Assembly (NCBI GenBank): GCA_026770575.1
Contig: MU657185.1
Coordinates: forward strand, 485,992 to 516,257
Direction: 5' to 3'
DNA: 30,266 nucleotides
Source of the DNA: Pelagophyceae sp. CCMP2097
Lineage: Eukaryota > Sar > Pelagophyceae
This document shows, piece by piece, positions 1 to 10,100 of the stretch (positions are counted from its first letter, which is position 1; each line of letters opens with the position of its first letter). The translations under genes and the position numbers were made by a program. The notes under the pieces are model-generated. The model was not told where the DNA came from and made no database searches. It saw only the letters and a program-made list of their open reading frames with translations.

Positions 1-231
1 CCGAATGCAGCAACCCGAGTTTTCCGGCAGAGAAGCGTGGTTGAGGCCCTTCGGGGTCGATCCCAGTTGCTCCTGCGCAGGACCTCTTGATCTGCACATG
101 GCTCTCTGAGAGTCTGTCATCTCCCCGGGGTATAAATTACAACCCTCACGCCTCATATGGTTGCCAACCTAATCGGAGGCATGGCCAAGGGCCTTCCGGG
201 CTGGGAGCCTTCGTTTCGAGGTTCATTGACA

Positions 232-243
232 TAGGAATTCCTA
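232..243. repeat. TAGGAATTCCTA palindrome, copy 1
   Basis: Perfect 12-bp palindrome TAGGAATTCCTA. The same 12-mer recurs at 474-485 and 15529-15540, and 11 of its 12 bases recur at 12252-12262. All copies lie outside coding exons. Its role is unknown. Confidence 0.8.
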
Positions 244-439
244 GACCCCTCCGGTGTAAAGCCCCACCCAGGGTGGATTATAAGCAAGCAATCGGATATT
301 CCAACGTCCTTCTCGTGTGCGTCAGCGTCTAGACTCTAGGCTCCGTCGAAAGACCCCGCCGTCTCGGTTGCGTCGACGAGGGTCGATGGGGCGCCAGCCC
401 CGCCGACTTGAATACAGATCTTCACGGACAGTGAGTTGC

Positions 440-815
440 CGCGTAGGACCCTCAGGCTACAATTGTATCAGGATAGGAATTCCTACGACCGTAGGGTAGG
501 CTGGACCCTACGCGGCCCGTAGGGCCCCATACTGAAGGCTTTGTTGGCGACACCAATGGCTAGGCGGGCCATCCGACGACGACGAAGACGACGAGCCGCC
601 GAGCCCGAGGCCGTCGACGCCGAGCCGCCCGGACGACGCATCAGTGGTGCTCACAAGGACCCCGACGTGGGCTCAAGGTTGGGCGACCCGCAGGGGGCGA
701 CGCGCGCCGGCTTTCCACCCCGTCGTCCCACGGTACTCTAAGTGGGACCTACGGGCCCCACGACCCTACGTAACTGAGGGTAGGATCCTACGACCCTCAA
801 CCCTACGCGGCAACT
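440..815. repeat. Two diverged CCCTACG/CGTAGGG repeat blocks
   Basis: Blocks at about 440-520 and 735-815 share several strings: ACCCTACGCGGC (near 503 and 800), CCTACGACC (near 482 and 787) and AGGGTAGG. Within each block CCCTAC and GTAGGG alternate, so short inverted repeats can pair. They look like two decayed copies of one non-coding repeat. I cannot name a family. Confidence 0.5.
474..485. repeat. TAGGAATTCCTA palindrome, copy 2
   Basis: Perfect 12-bp palindrome followed by CGACC. The same CGACC follows the related TAGGATCCTA near 780-789, which suggests both derive from one repeat. Confidence 0.8.
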
Positions 816-1233
816 CCGCAATTGGGGCTTCTGCGGCGCCGGGACGCCCCCGGGCGAGTTGGCGAACCTATACGACGCGCCCTTGACGCTCCGACGAAGG
901 ATCTTGAGACGCCAGAGCTCAAAACGATCTTTGGGTGCTTTCAAAAAAAGTTCTGCCATTTTCTGTAAAAGTCCGAATCCTGCGGGGTCGGGGTCCTCGT
1001 TTGGATCGAGGCCTGCTCCCGCGGCTCGCCGAGGGGTCTCCGGGCGGGCGAGTGGCACACGCCTCCCGAGGAGTTTCGTGCGTGAGCGAGTCTCGGCCGT
1101 GTAGATCCGATCTCAGGATCTGTGCGGATCCAGCTCAAAAGAAAAAGTTTTAACATGCCACAGGCTCGGAAAGATGGCCTTGGATGGTCCGGCGGCTCGA
1201 GTCGCCGCCCCGTCGGTAAATATTGGCAGGTGG

Positions 1234-3641
1234 CTAGAACGGCGTCAGGGTCTTGAACTTTTCGTGGAGCTTGAGCTTTGAAAACGTGCAGCAGGCGATG
1301 ACGGCCTCTGGCAGCTCGTCTGCGTCGCGGCCCTCGAGCGTGAAGCAGACGTCGCAGGCCAGGGCGGCCAACTTGGCGATCATGATGTACACCGCGCCGC
1401 GGCCGACGTAGGAAAACGAGTCGCCGACGCTTACGCCGATCTCCGTGTACCCCACGCCGCGCCGCAGCTTTGAGATTCCCGGCCGGCCGCCGAAGCCGCG
1501 CGCGTTGGCGGCCATGAGCACGGGCTTGCCGTTCCACTTTTGCATGATGCGCGGCAGCTCGGCGGGCTTGTCCGCCGCCTCGGAAACGCCGGGGTGGCAG
1601 AAGAAGAGGCCCTTGAGCCGCGAGTTCATGTACGGGTCCTTGGCCGCCGTGGCGAGCCAGAGCTGCAGGAGCCGCACGCCCGGCGCCAAGTCGCCCGCGC
1701 TGCGCGCCGCGAGGAGCTGCGCGCGCGACGCGTCGCTGAGGCGGAGCACGATGGCGATCACCCAGCACGGCGACCCGGCGCGCCAGCCGGTGATGGACGG
1801 CGCTTCCGTGGGCACGGCCATGTTCAGCACCAGCACCGACGGCAGGCCGACGTCGGGCAGCGCGCGATCGGCGGCGAGGTCGGCGGCGAGGTCGGGCCGC
1901 AGCGCGAAGACGTCGTCCATGGCGCCGCCGCGCGACTGGAAGACGTGCACGGCTATGCAGTCGTAGATGGCCGGCGCCGACGCCGCCTTCTTGCCGTCGG
2001 CGAGGTACGTCGCCGACCGCAGCTGGAAATGCGCCGCGTCGAGCGCCGACCACGAGTTGCCCGCGCCCGACGCGGCCGCGTCGACGAGCGGGATTGTCCA
2101 CGACGGCACCTTGGCCGCCTCGTCCATCAGCCGCAGGCGCGCAAACGACCGCTGCGACAGCTGCGGCTGCAGCGGCCGCGGCGGCGGCCCCAGCGTCGCG
2201 TCGTCGTCGTCCGAGTCGTCCTCGATGGACCCGAGCGAGCCTTTGCGCTTCGTCCTGGCGGCGCGCTTCAACGCCAAGCGCTTGCCCTTCTTCGTCTTGA
2301 CCACCGACGCCAGCAGCAGCGCCGACATGTAGACCGCGGCGCGCCAGATGGCGTGCGCGTGCAGCGCGGCCGAGGCCAAAGCGGCGCAGAGGATTGCGCG
2401 CTGGAGCGTCAAGACGCCGCCGACGTGCGCCGCCGCGCTGGCGCGCGGCGCGTCGGTCCGCGAGGCGGCGTCGACGAGCACGAGGACGAGCGTCGCCAGC
2501 GCCGCCGTGTACGTGGCCGTCGCCCAGAGCATGCGCCGCGTGCCGCGGCTTGCGCGCGCCTGGAGGCGGTCCGCCGGCTTGCCGCTCGACCGCAGCAGGT
2601 TGAGCACGTCCTCGTCGAGGGACCGCGCGTCGTCGTCCTCCTCGTCCTCGTCCTCGTCGGCCGAAGACTCGCTCGCGTCGTCGGCGTCGTCGGCATCGTC
2701 GCCCTCGTCGCCAGAGTCCGCCGGCGGCCCGAGGTCGAACGGCGCCGCCTTGCCGCGCGGGACGGGCGACCCGCCGACGGGCGACCCGACGAAGGACTCG
2801 CGCTCCGGCGGGCCCGGGCGCCGGCGGCTCTCGGGGAGGATGTTGCGCACGCCGATCTCGGGCGTCAGCGGCATCGGCGGCACAATCTCGGTGAAGCGCG
2901 GCGCCGATCTCGGTGAATCGCGCCGGATCGAGCTCAGCGCGCCGCGCGCCGCCGTGTCCGACGAATAGCCCGCGTCGGCGTCGGCGCGGCCTCGGCGCAC
3001 CGGCGCGCTGCTGCCGGATATGCGGTCCTTGGCCGCGCGGATCGTGTACTGCAAATCCTGCAGCTTGCGCCGCGCAGTCTTGCCGCGCGCCAGCTGCTTC
3101 TTGATCGACCGCTCTAGCCGCCGCAGCTTCTGCTTCTGCGGCGCCGCCGCGGGCTCCTCCTCGTCCCTGCGCGGGCGGCACGCTCGGACGCGCCGCAAGG
3201 CGCGGCAGCGAAAGACGCCGCCGCCGCCGCGAAAAAAGAGGACGCCCCGGCGCCGCCGACGGACCGCCCCGGGCGCGCATCGCGGAAAGGCCCCACCGAC
3301 CCGCTCCCCGGAGGACGCTGCGAGACGGACGTGTCGGCGTCCTGCTTCTGCGGCGCCGACCGCGGCGACCGGAGCGTGCGCACCTGCGCGCGCGCGAAGT
3401 GGTCGCACGGACGCTTTCCCGGAGCCGCCGAGCGGACGCGCGCGGCGTCGAGCCACCGACGAGGGCCATCCAAGCGCTCACGCCGCGCGTTGCGTCTCGA
3501 CGCTCTCTTTTTCGAACGATTGCACAGATGGCGCACCTTCACTTTGTCGATCTGCCGGCGGATCAGGCTGCGCAGCTGCTTCCGCCGCGTCCCGGGGACG
3601 TGGCCGGGGACGTGTGGCTCCCTGCCAGTGGTTCCCTCCAT
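1234..3641 (-). CDS. EDR2 C-terminal domain (DUF1336) membrane protein
   Basis: Three-exon minus-strand model: 3641-3537, 3383-3331 and 3166-1234, giving about 696 aa. Introns start GTGCGC and GTCCGT; a second GTCCGT donor at 3264 would give about 718 aa. The ATG at 3641 is the first in frame. The basic N-terminus is followed by a likely coiled coil (about 60-110), a low-complexity region, an Asp/Glu-rich stretch (about 204-239) and two or three hydrophobic helices (about 265-287, 301-324, 326-342). The C-terminus (about 421-691) reads as an EDR2-C domain: the NSWSALD and LRSATYL blocks, LPSVLVLNMAVPT, FGGRPGISKLRRGVGYTEI, and CDVCFTLEGRDADELPE. Plant EDR2 proteins bind lipids and damp cell death. 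Here only the C-terminal domain is clear; no START or PH domain is visible. A membrane-anchored lipid-linked role is inferred. The domain call is firm; the 5' exons are less so. Confidence 0.8.
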
Positions 3642-4078
3642 TCTGCGCTGCTGGGCTGCACGGACGAGTGTCGAGTCCTCGTCTGCATTTGCATCCGGGG
3701 CCACACGCCCAGGCTACAGGGTTAGCGTCAACGAAATCCCGCCCCTATGTCGCAATGTACGCGTGGTGACGCCCGGCACCGATCACAGCCGCGGCGTGGG
3801 CGGGCTTGATTTCCGAGGACAAAAAGTGCTCGCTCCAGTCGCCCGTGTCGCCAACGTGGCGAGATTTGCGTGGGCGGTGCTTCCCGCGGCACATACGAGT
3901 CCCCGCGACTGGTACAGTGGGCACAGCCTGGTGCAATTCCAGCGGGCCCGGACAATATTTTAAATTCGAACTCGGAGGTATCCACGCGGGCCGTGTCGGA
4001 GGGTTGGAAAGGGTTACTATAATTACGATTAACAAATCAATAGCGCGCCGAGCCGGGGACCACCAAGCGCCGATTTGT
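3642..4078. other. Intergenic: RPS26 3' flank and EDR2-like upstream region
   Basis: 437 bp between the RPS26 stop and the EDR2-like start, both on the minus strand. No complete gene is seen. The minus-strand stretch from about 3876 to the TAG at 3745 reads as GC3-rich protein (it includes GDTGDWSEHFLSSEIKPAHA) and may be an orphan or unassigned exon. An AT-rich patch lies at 3951-4045. Confidence 0.5.
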
Positions 4079-4735
4079 TTACCGGCGCTGGAAGCGGGGA
4101 GGAGGTTCGCGGTTCTTGCTGTGAGGGGACGCGCGTGAGCGCTCCGCACCAGGGTTGGCTTTTGTCTCGCGACTGAAGGACACCCCGACGGGGCACCGAG
4201 GCGGTGCTCCGGCGGGGGGCGCCCGTCGCTCTCGGGCATGTGGCCGCCCGGGGCGACCCGAGGAGTAGCAAGGGCGGGTAGCAAGGGCGGGTCGACTGAC
4301 CGGTCGAGCTTCGAGCGCGAGCGCACGATGCGCTGGTGGACGGCGGCCTCGATGCAGTAGTACTGCTTGATGTAGATCTTGGGCAGCGCGTACGTCTCGT
4401 AGGCGGACGCGTCGCGGATGTCGCGCATGGAAGACGCGTCGACGATGTTGCGCACGATGAAGCGCTTGATGGCCTTGTCCTTGGGGATGGCCTTGCCCGT
4501 CGAGGCGCAGCGCACGCGGTTCACGTGTCCGCGTCCTACACACACACAAACCGTGAGCCGCGGCCGCGGGGGCCCGGGCCTCGCCGCCCCGTCGCCCCTT
4601 TGAATTCCTGCGCCCTCGGCCCGCCGCGCTGTCGGAACCGCGGCGTCTGGCGGGGTTGCCCGCGCCGGCCGCCTCAAGGACGCCGTGCCACGGACCCTTC
4701 TTGTTACGGCCGTGCGAGCGCCGCTTGACGGTCAT
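4079..4735 (-). CDS. RPS26: 40S ribosomal protein S26 (eS26)
   Basis: Component of the small ribosomal subunit near the mRNA exit channel. Three exons join in phase: 4735-4696, 4535-4301 and 4118-4079, giving 104 aa (family usually about 115-119). Introns are 160 bp (GTCCGT...TAG) and 182 bp (GTCAGT...CAG). Conserved blocks are the start MTVKRRSHGRNKKGRGHV, then IPKDKAIKRFIVRNIV, DASSMRDIRDAS, YALPKIYIKQYYC, IVRSRS and the C-terminal PPPRF. Unusually, both zinc-ribbon CxxC pairs are reduced to one Cys each: VRCAST instead of RCxxC, and YYCIEA instead of YCxxC. The gene is divergent from the Rieske oxygenase gene, with 246 bp between the starts. Confidence 0.93.
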   Translation of the reverse strand: MTVKRRSHGRNKKGPWHGVLEAAGAGNPARRRGSDSAAGRGRRNSKGRRGGEARAPAAAAHGLCVCRTRTREPRALRLDGQGHPQGQGHQALHRAQHRRRVFHARHPRRVRLRDVRAAQDLHQAVLLHRGRRPPAHRALALEARPVSRPALATRPCYSSGRPGRPHARERRAPPAGAPPRCPVGVSFSRETKANPGAERSRASPHSKNREPPPRFQRR

Positions 4736-4981
4736 GGTGCTTAAGGTTTTGGGGAGACGACAAAGAAGCGATGCGAACTCGCCAAGCCTCGACGTGAAAA
4801 TGCAGATTTTGAAAACATGCCGTTGGAAGTTTAAGTTTATTTTTGGTGATACTAGCTTCGGGGTGCCAGTGTCGACTGCCAGTGTCCGAGTCACGACGTG
4901 ATCACCCGCGTGATCCGTGGGACGCCGGGTGCTGGTGACGTCCGGGACTCTACGGACCCGTCCACGTCGCAAGCTTGTTCG
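4736..4981. promoter_or_regulatory. Shared divergent promoter, RPS26 / Rieske oxygenase
   Basis: The 246-bp gap between two divergent starts must hold both promoters. It contains an AT-rich island (about 4826-4846, with TTTAAGTTTATTTTTGG), a direct repeat of TGCCAGTGTC (near 4864 and 4878), and the palindrome GTGATCAC (4898-4905) followed by a second GTGATC. No canonical TATA box is obvious. Confidence 0.55.
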
Positions 4982-6469
4982 ATGCGGTGGCTCTGCCTCG
5001 CGGCGGTCGCCGCGGGGGTCGTCGACGCCCTGTCGGGCAGCGCCGCCAAGAGCGTGCTGGCTCCGAAGACGGCGGCGCAGCTCGACCAGGCGTGGTGGTT
5101 CGATCGATGGTGGCCGGTCGGCTTCGCCGCGACGACGCGGCGGGACGAGCCGCTGCACGTCGAGATCCTGGGGGCGGACGTCGTGGTGTGGCACGACGGC
5201 GCGAGCTTCCGCGCCGCCACGGACCGGTGCCCGCACCGCTGGGCACGGCTCTCCGAGGGCCGCGTCGACGAGGCGGGCCTGCTCGAGTGCCCGTACCACG
5301 GCTGGGCGTTCGAGGGCGAAACGGGCGCCTGCGCCCGCGTCCCGCAGCTGGCGGCGCCCGAGGCCTGCGACGCGGCGCGGTCGCGGCTGACGGTGCTGCC
5401 GACCGAGGAGCTAGCGGGCATGATCTGGTGCTGGACGTCGGCGCTAGCTGGGGGCGACGCCTTCCCCGACGCCGCCGCGCTGCGCCGGCTCTCGCTGGCG
5501 GACGACGTCTTCGCGCAGCCGGGCGTGCGGTCCATCGCCGACTACGCGCGCCTGCTGCCCATGGACGCCTCAATGCTCGTCGAAAACGTCTGCGACCCGT
5601 CGCACCTGCCCTTCGCGCATCACAAGACCATCTCGCGCCGGACCGCCGCGGGGCCCCTCTCACTCAAGCTTCAGGCGCCGGGCGTCTCCGCCGCGGGCTT
5701 TTTAGCCGATAAAACGTTCCCGGGCTGCGAAACGAGCGCCGCGGGCTCCGTCATCTACGAGGCCCCTGCGCTCGTCCTCAGCCAGACTTCCAGGCCGGGC
5801 GGCTTCCGCGACTGGAACGTCGTCTACGCCGTCCCGACGCGGCCGGGCCGCTGCCGCCTCTTCGTGCGCGTCGTCTTCGAAGTGGCCAAGCTCGCGCAGC
5901 CGCAAAAGTTCCTCTTCAACCAAGTCCTGCCGCGCGCCCCCGCGTGGGCCAACCACCTCTCGAACCACAAGGTCTTGGAGGACGACAACATCTTCCTACA
6001 CCACGCCGGCGACGCGTACCGCGACGCCGCGGCGGCGGCCGGCGACGCGGGCCGGCTCCATCCGCGGAACCTCACGAAGCAGCTTTACCTGCCGACGGCC
6101 GCCGACGCCGCAGTCGTCGCGTACCGCAATTGGCTGGACACGTACACGGATCACGGCGCCGTCTTCCTGACGCCCGGCGAACCGCCCGCCACACCCTCGC
6201 GCGAGGCGCTCGTCGACCGCGGCCGCTCGCACACGGCCGACTGCTCGAGCTGCCGGCAGGCGCAGCTCACTGCCGCGGCCGTCGAGTCGCGGGCGCGCTT
6301 CGCCGCGTTCGGCGCGCTTCTACTCGCCGTCGTCGCCGAGGACCGCGCCGTCCGGCTGGGCCTCGTCGTCACGGCGGCCGCGCTCTACCTCGCGCGCCGC
6401 GCCGCAGAGCGACTCGGCCACGAACTCGAGCACGGGTCCTACCCGCCGCCGCGGAACCGACCATCCTAA
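4982..6469 (+). CDS. PAO/TIC55-type Rieske non-heme iron oxygenase
   Basis: Single-exon protein of 495 aa. The ATG at 4982 is chosen because the frame upstream has no ATG and a signal peptide (MRWLCLAAVAAGVVDA) begins exactly there, as expected for a complex plastid. The Rieske [2Fe-2S] ligands are C83-x-H85 and C103-x2-H106, separated by 17 residues. The mononuclear iron site is ENVCDPSHLPFAHH (N202, D205, H208, H213). Near the C-terminus RGRSHTADCSSC (C421, C424) matches the CxxC typical of pheophorbide a oxygenase, TIC55 and PTC52 proteins. Two hydrophobic helices (about 441-470) would anchor it in a plastid membrane. Family members oxidise chlorophyll breakdown products or precursors; the exact substrate cannot be told from sequence. 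Electrons would come from ferredoxin or a reductase. Confidence 0.9.
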   Translation: MRWLCLAAVAAGVVDALSGSAAKSVLAPKTAAQLDQAWWFDRWWPVGFAATTRRDEPLHVEILGADVVVWHDGASFRAATDRCPHRWARLSEGRVDEAGLLECPYHGWAFEGETGACARVPQLAAPEACDAARSRLTVLPTEELAGMIWCWTSALAGGDAFPDAAALRRLSLADDVFAQPGVRSIADYARLLPMDASMLVENVCDPSHLPFAHHKTISRRTAAGPLSLKLQAPGVSAAGFLADKTFPGCETSAAGSVIYEAPALVLSQTSRPGGFRDWNVVYAVPTRPGRCRLFVRVVFEVAKLAQPQKFLFNQVLPRAPAWANHLSNHKVLEDDNIFLHHAGDAYRDAAAAAGDAGRLHPRNLTKQLYLPTAADAAVVAYRNWLDTYTDHGAVFLTPGEPPATPSREALVDRGRSHTADCSSCRQAQLTAAAVESRARFAAFGALLLAVVAEDRAVRLGLVVTAAALYLARRAAERLGHELEHGSYPPPRNRPS

Positions 6470-7165
6470 GCCGGTGGGCACCGACGCGCGCGAGAAGAGC
6501 CACCCTGGGGCACCACGCGCGCGAGAAGCCTTTGATTCGGATTTGACGGTCGTACCCCTTTGGGACAGCTCCACCCAGGGTGGACACGCGCGAGGAGCCA
6601 CCCCGAGGCGAAGCACGCGGCGGTGGGGGCGCGTGAAGGGGAGCGACTTGAGCCAGGGCGCGATCCAGTCGTGGCCGTTTGCCTCGGCCTCGCACGCGGC
6701 GGCGTGGTAGGAGCGCGGGCGAGATTCGCCGAGAAGCCACCTCGTTCAAGAACTTGGGTGTTTCAAAAAGTTTGGAAGAAGAAAAACTCTTTTGAGATGA
6801 GTCGAGCCACCCGCGGCAAACGAAAGCAGCTTTTTTTGAGTGCATAGTGCCAGTAATAGAAGAAGAAGCTTTGGAGCCGCGCGTGGTAGCATCAGAGCCG
6901 GCGATCCCCGCTGGATGGCACTGCCCCTCGAGCTTATGCACTACAATTGTAAAGTAGGGACCCTCGCCTCCCAACAAGGCCTCTCGAGGAGGAAAGTGGG
7001 GCCCTGGGGCGGCCCGAGGCGCGGTCCGCGTAAGAAGAGTCCTCAGTTCACAATAAACAAACACACACGAACACACACGTGCTAAGTTGGTTCATCCGAC
7101 TAGGCCAGGAGAAGGTCCCGGCCTCTCAGGCTGGGACTGGACATCGTGTGATTCATCTTATTACA
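6470..7165. other. Intergenic between convergent Rieske and NACHT genes
   Basis: 696 bp between two convergent stops. It includes clustered repeats of CGCGCGAGAAG/CGCGCGAGGAG beside CCACCC (about 6487-6605), and a GC3-rich minus-strand segment (about 6750-6610) that reads like protein but belongs to no recognised gene. It also has an AT-rich tract (6760-6860) with ATAGAAGAAGAAG, which is repeated near 12266, and a TACAATTGTA palindrome near 6942. A plus-strand AATAAA lies near 7053. Confidence 0.5.
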
Positions 7166-10100
7166 TTACATTACAAACACAGGCGGCGGCGCGGCTCGGT
7201 CGAGAACGAAGATGCCGGCCGTCGTCGTCGAGGCGACGACGAGGGTGCCGTTTTGCTGCGCGTCGACGCAGCCGTAGGCGGCGGCGCGGTGGTGCGCGAA
7301 GACGTGGTCGCTCGCGTCGTTGGTCACGTCGTGGAGCCGCACTGTGCCGTCCTCGCCGGCGATGAGGAGCCGCGGGCCTTGATCCGTCTGGACGACGACG
7401 AGGCTGGAGAGGGCGTGCCCCGTCTTGTGGATCTCGAGGACGCGGACGTCTCCGTCGTCAATGTCGACGACGGCGACGGCGCCGGGCGTCTCGGCGTCGA
7501 GGAGGACGTGCGTCGCGTCGAGCCACCGCGCCAGCGTGGTACCGTGGCCGGGGACGATAAAGAGGCAGTCTCCCGTGCGCGCGTCCCAGACGTGCGCCTC
7601 GACGGAGTGGCCCGCCGTCACCGCGAGGCCCGCGGCGGAGACGTCGCAGGACAGGACGCGCTCCTTCCAGTGGTGGCCCTCGTACGTGGCGAGCTTTGCG
7701 CGCGCGATGCAATCCCAGGCGACGCAGCGCGAGCCGCGGTCCTCGGCGCCGACGAGGATGCCCGCCGCGTTGACGGCGATGCTCCCGAGCTCGCCGTCGT
7801 CCTGGCTGAGGAGGACGAGGGCGTCGCACTTGAAGTCGCCCGTCTCCGCGTCGAGCAGCGCGACGCGCATCTCGCCACTGACCGCAATCGTCGGGTGCTC
7901 GTCGCCGGCCGCCGTGAAGACGGCGCCGGCGGACCAGCGCCCTAAACCGAGGCCGCCGCAGGGCTGCGTCCAGATGTGCTCAAAGTCACCGGCGCTCGAG
8001 AACGCAAACGCGCCGCCGCCGCGCGTCTCCGCGTCGACGACGATGATGACGTCGTCGCCGGCGAAGCCGCACCAGGCGACCTTGGAAAAGTCGGCGAGCT
8101 TCGGCGCGACGCCCGCCTCTGGCCGCTTGTAGAGCGAGCGCCGGGAGAACTTGGCGACGGTGCCGCGGGCGGCCGGCCGCGGCAGCTGCCAGAGGATGGT
8201 GTCGCCGACGCGGTCGCAGGAGAGGACGAGGCCGAGGGAGCCCCGGACGGCGTGAATGACGCTGACGCTGTCGCGGTGGCCCTTGTACTCGGCGGCCAGC
8301 TTGCCGCGCGCGTCCCAGACGCGCAGACTCCTCGAGTCCACCTCGGCCGAGACGACGGCGCCCGTGCTCGAGTAGGCCACGGCCCAGTGGCCGCCGTAGT
8401 CCCGGCCGTACGTCGTCTTGTCCTGGATCGTGCGCACCGGCACGTCGTCGCCGACGAGCCACTCGCGTATGACGTGGTCGCGGTGGCCCGAGAGGAAGCG
8501 GTCCTCCGTCGGGTGCGCCGCGGCGCACCAGCCGGGGCTGTCCGTGACGACGGCGTAGGCGAGCGCGCCCGTCGCGGCGTCCCAGACTTTGAGCGTCCTC
8601 GCGTGCGTCGAGACGAGGATGCCCTCGCCGGCCGCGCTGCGCGCGAGGCAAAACGCCCACGTCGGCTCGCCCATGGACCACCGCGTCGTCGACGTCGGCG
8701 CGCCCTCGGGGCGCCCCGCGACCTTGCAGTCGAAGCAAAAGGTGGCGGCGCAGCCGGCTTCCGTGCGGCTCTGCCAGCCGACGGCGTGCTGCTTGGAGCC
8801 CATGCCGGCGACAACGGAGCCGCCCTGTACGGCGACGAAGACGACGCAGTTCTCGCCGCGGCCGTCGCCGTCCAGGACGCGCAGGGCGTCGGCGTCGCAC
8901 GTGCCCTCGAGCGCGTCGCAGCGGTTTATGAGGCCGTCTGCGTCGCCGAACCAGGCGTCGAGGGCGTCGTCGCCCTCGGCGAGCGCGACGGCAGTGACGT
9001 CGGCGTCGACGGCGACGGTGTGCAGGCGCTCGCCCGTGACCATGTTGAAGATGGCCAGGGCGCGGCTCTTGAAGAGGCCGTCGGCGACGCACGCGACGTT
9101 GTGCCGCAGCGACGCGGCGGCGCCGCGGCCGCGCGACGCCATTTTTGTCAGCAGCACGTCGGCAGCCGTCGGCGCGTTGGCAAAGACCCAGTGCGCGCCC
9201 GGGGCCGCCGCTGCCGCCGCGGCGACGTACGACGCCGCCGCCTCGGCGGCGACGCACGACGTCGCGGCGTGGCCAAAGTTGCGCGCGTACGAGTAGGCGA
9301 GGTGCGGGCTCTCGGCGATGAAGGGCGCGTACAGCCGCGCGAACTTGGACCACTCTTCGACGTCGTGCTTGGACGCCTGCGGCGCGCGCGCGATGGCGTC
9401 CGCGTAGTCCTCCGCGAGGCCCAGGCGCAGGCCCGGGGCCGCGCGTCGCGTCACGTAGGCCGCGCTCCGCAGCGTCAGGTGCAGCGCCTCGAACGCCGCG
9501 ACGGCGTCGGCGCCCGCTACCTTTGCGTCGGCGCCCGCGGCAAAGGCGCGGACCTGGTGGTAGACGACGTGCGCGACGGCGTACGCGAGCTTGGAACTGT
9601 CGGCCTGCGACAGCGCGCCCTCGAGCGTGCGCGCGAGGCTCAGGTGCACCGCCGTCGCCTGGTCCGGCCCGAGGGTGAAGCTCTTCTTGTGCCGCCTCGC
9701 GCCGTCGAGCGCGCCCTCGAGCGCGCGCGCGAGCGCGCGGTGCGTCAACGCGACGTCGTCGGGGCTCAGGTAAAAGCTCTGGCCGGCCCGCGCGGGCAGC
9801 TGGAGCCAGTCTGCGACGGACTTGTGCATGACGCGGAGCCGGCCGTCAACGATGGGGAAGAGGGCGCCGAGGTCGGCGGCGCCCTTGTCGAACGCGGCGG
9901 CGCCCAGAACGGCGCGCGCCATGTCCACGCGGAGCGGCTCGCGCGCGGAGACGATGAGCGCGACGATGCAGGCGCACCGCCGCCACTTGGCGTCGCCGTC
10001 GAAGCAGCGGCGGAACGTCGCGTCGTAGATGGCGTCGCGGCCCGCGGGCAGGCCCTCGAGCGCCGCGTACGACTGCGCAGCGCCCGCCTGCACGAGGGGG

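Larger units (their letters stand above)
1..1233. other. Gene-free repeat-bearing region
   Basis: I see no convincing gene here. Short open frames exist on both strands, but they are Arg/Pro-rich and show no domain. The stretch holds two copies of the palindrome TAGGAATTCCTA (232-243 and 474-485), a shorter relative TAGGATCCTA (near 780-789), a TACAATTGTA palindrome near 458-467, and two blocks rich in CCCTACG and its complement CGTAGGG (about 440-520 and 735-815). The part nearest 1233 would be the 3' flank of the minus-strand EDR2-like gene. No clear AATAAA was found for that gene. Confidence 0.6.

Noticed and set aside
1540..2916. 458-codon plus-strand frame opposite the EDR2-like gene
   Set aside because: Low-complexity Arg-rich translation; the minus strand encodes a recognisable EDR2-C domain.
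3528..3725. 65-aa plus-strand frame starting MAHLHFVDLPADQ
   Set aside because: It lies opposite exon 1 of the EDR2-like gene, which splices cleanly in phase. The peptide matches nothing I know.
4898..4981. Upstream extension of the Rieske oxygenase frame
   Set aside because: It begins with GTG, lies in the shared promoter, and would bury the signal peptide that starts at ATG 4982.
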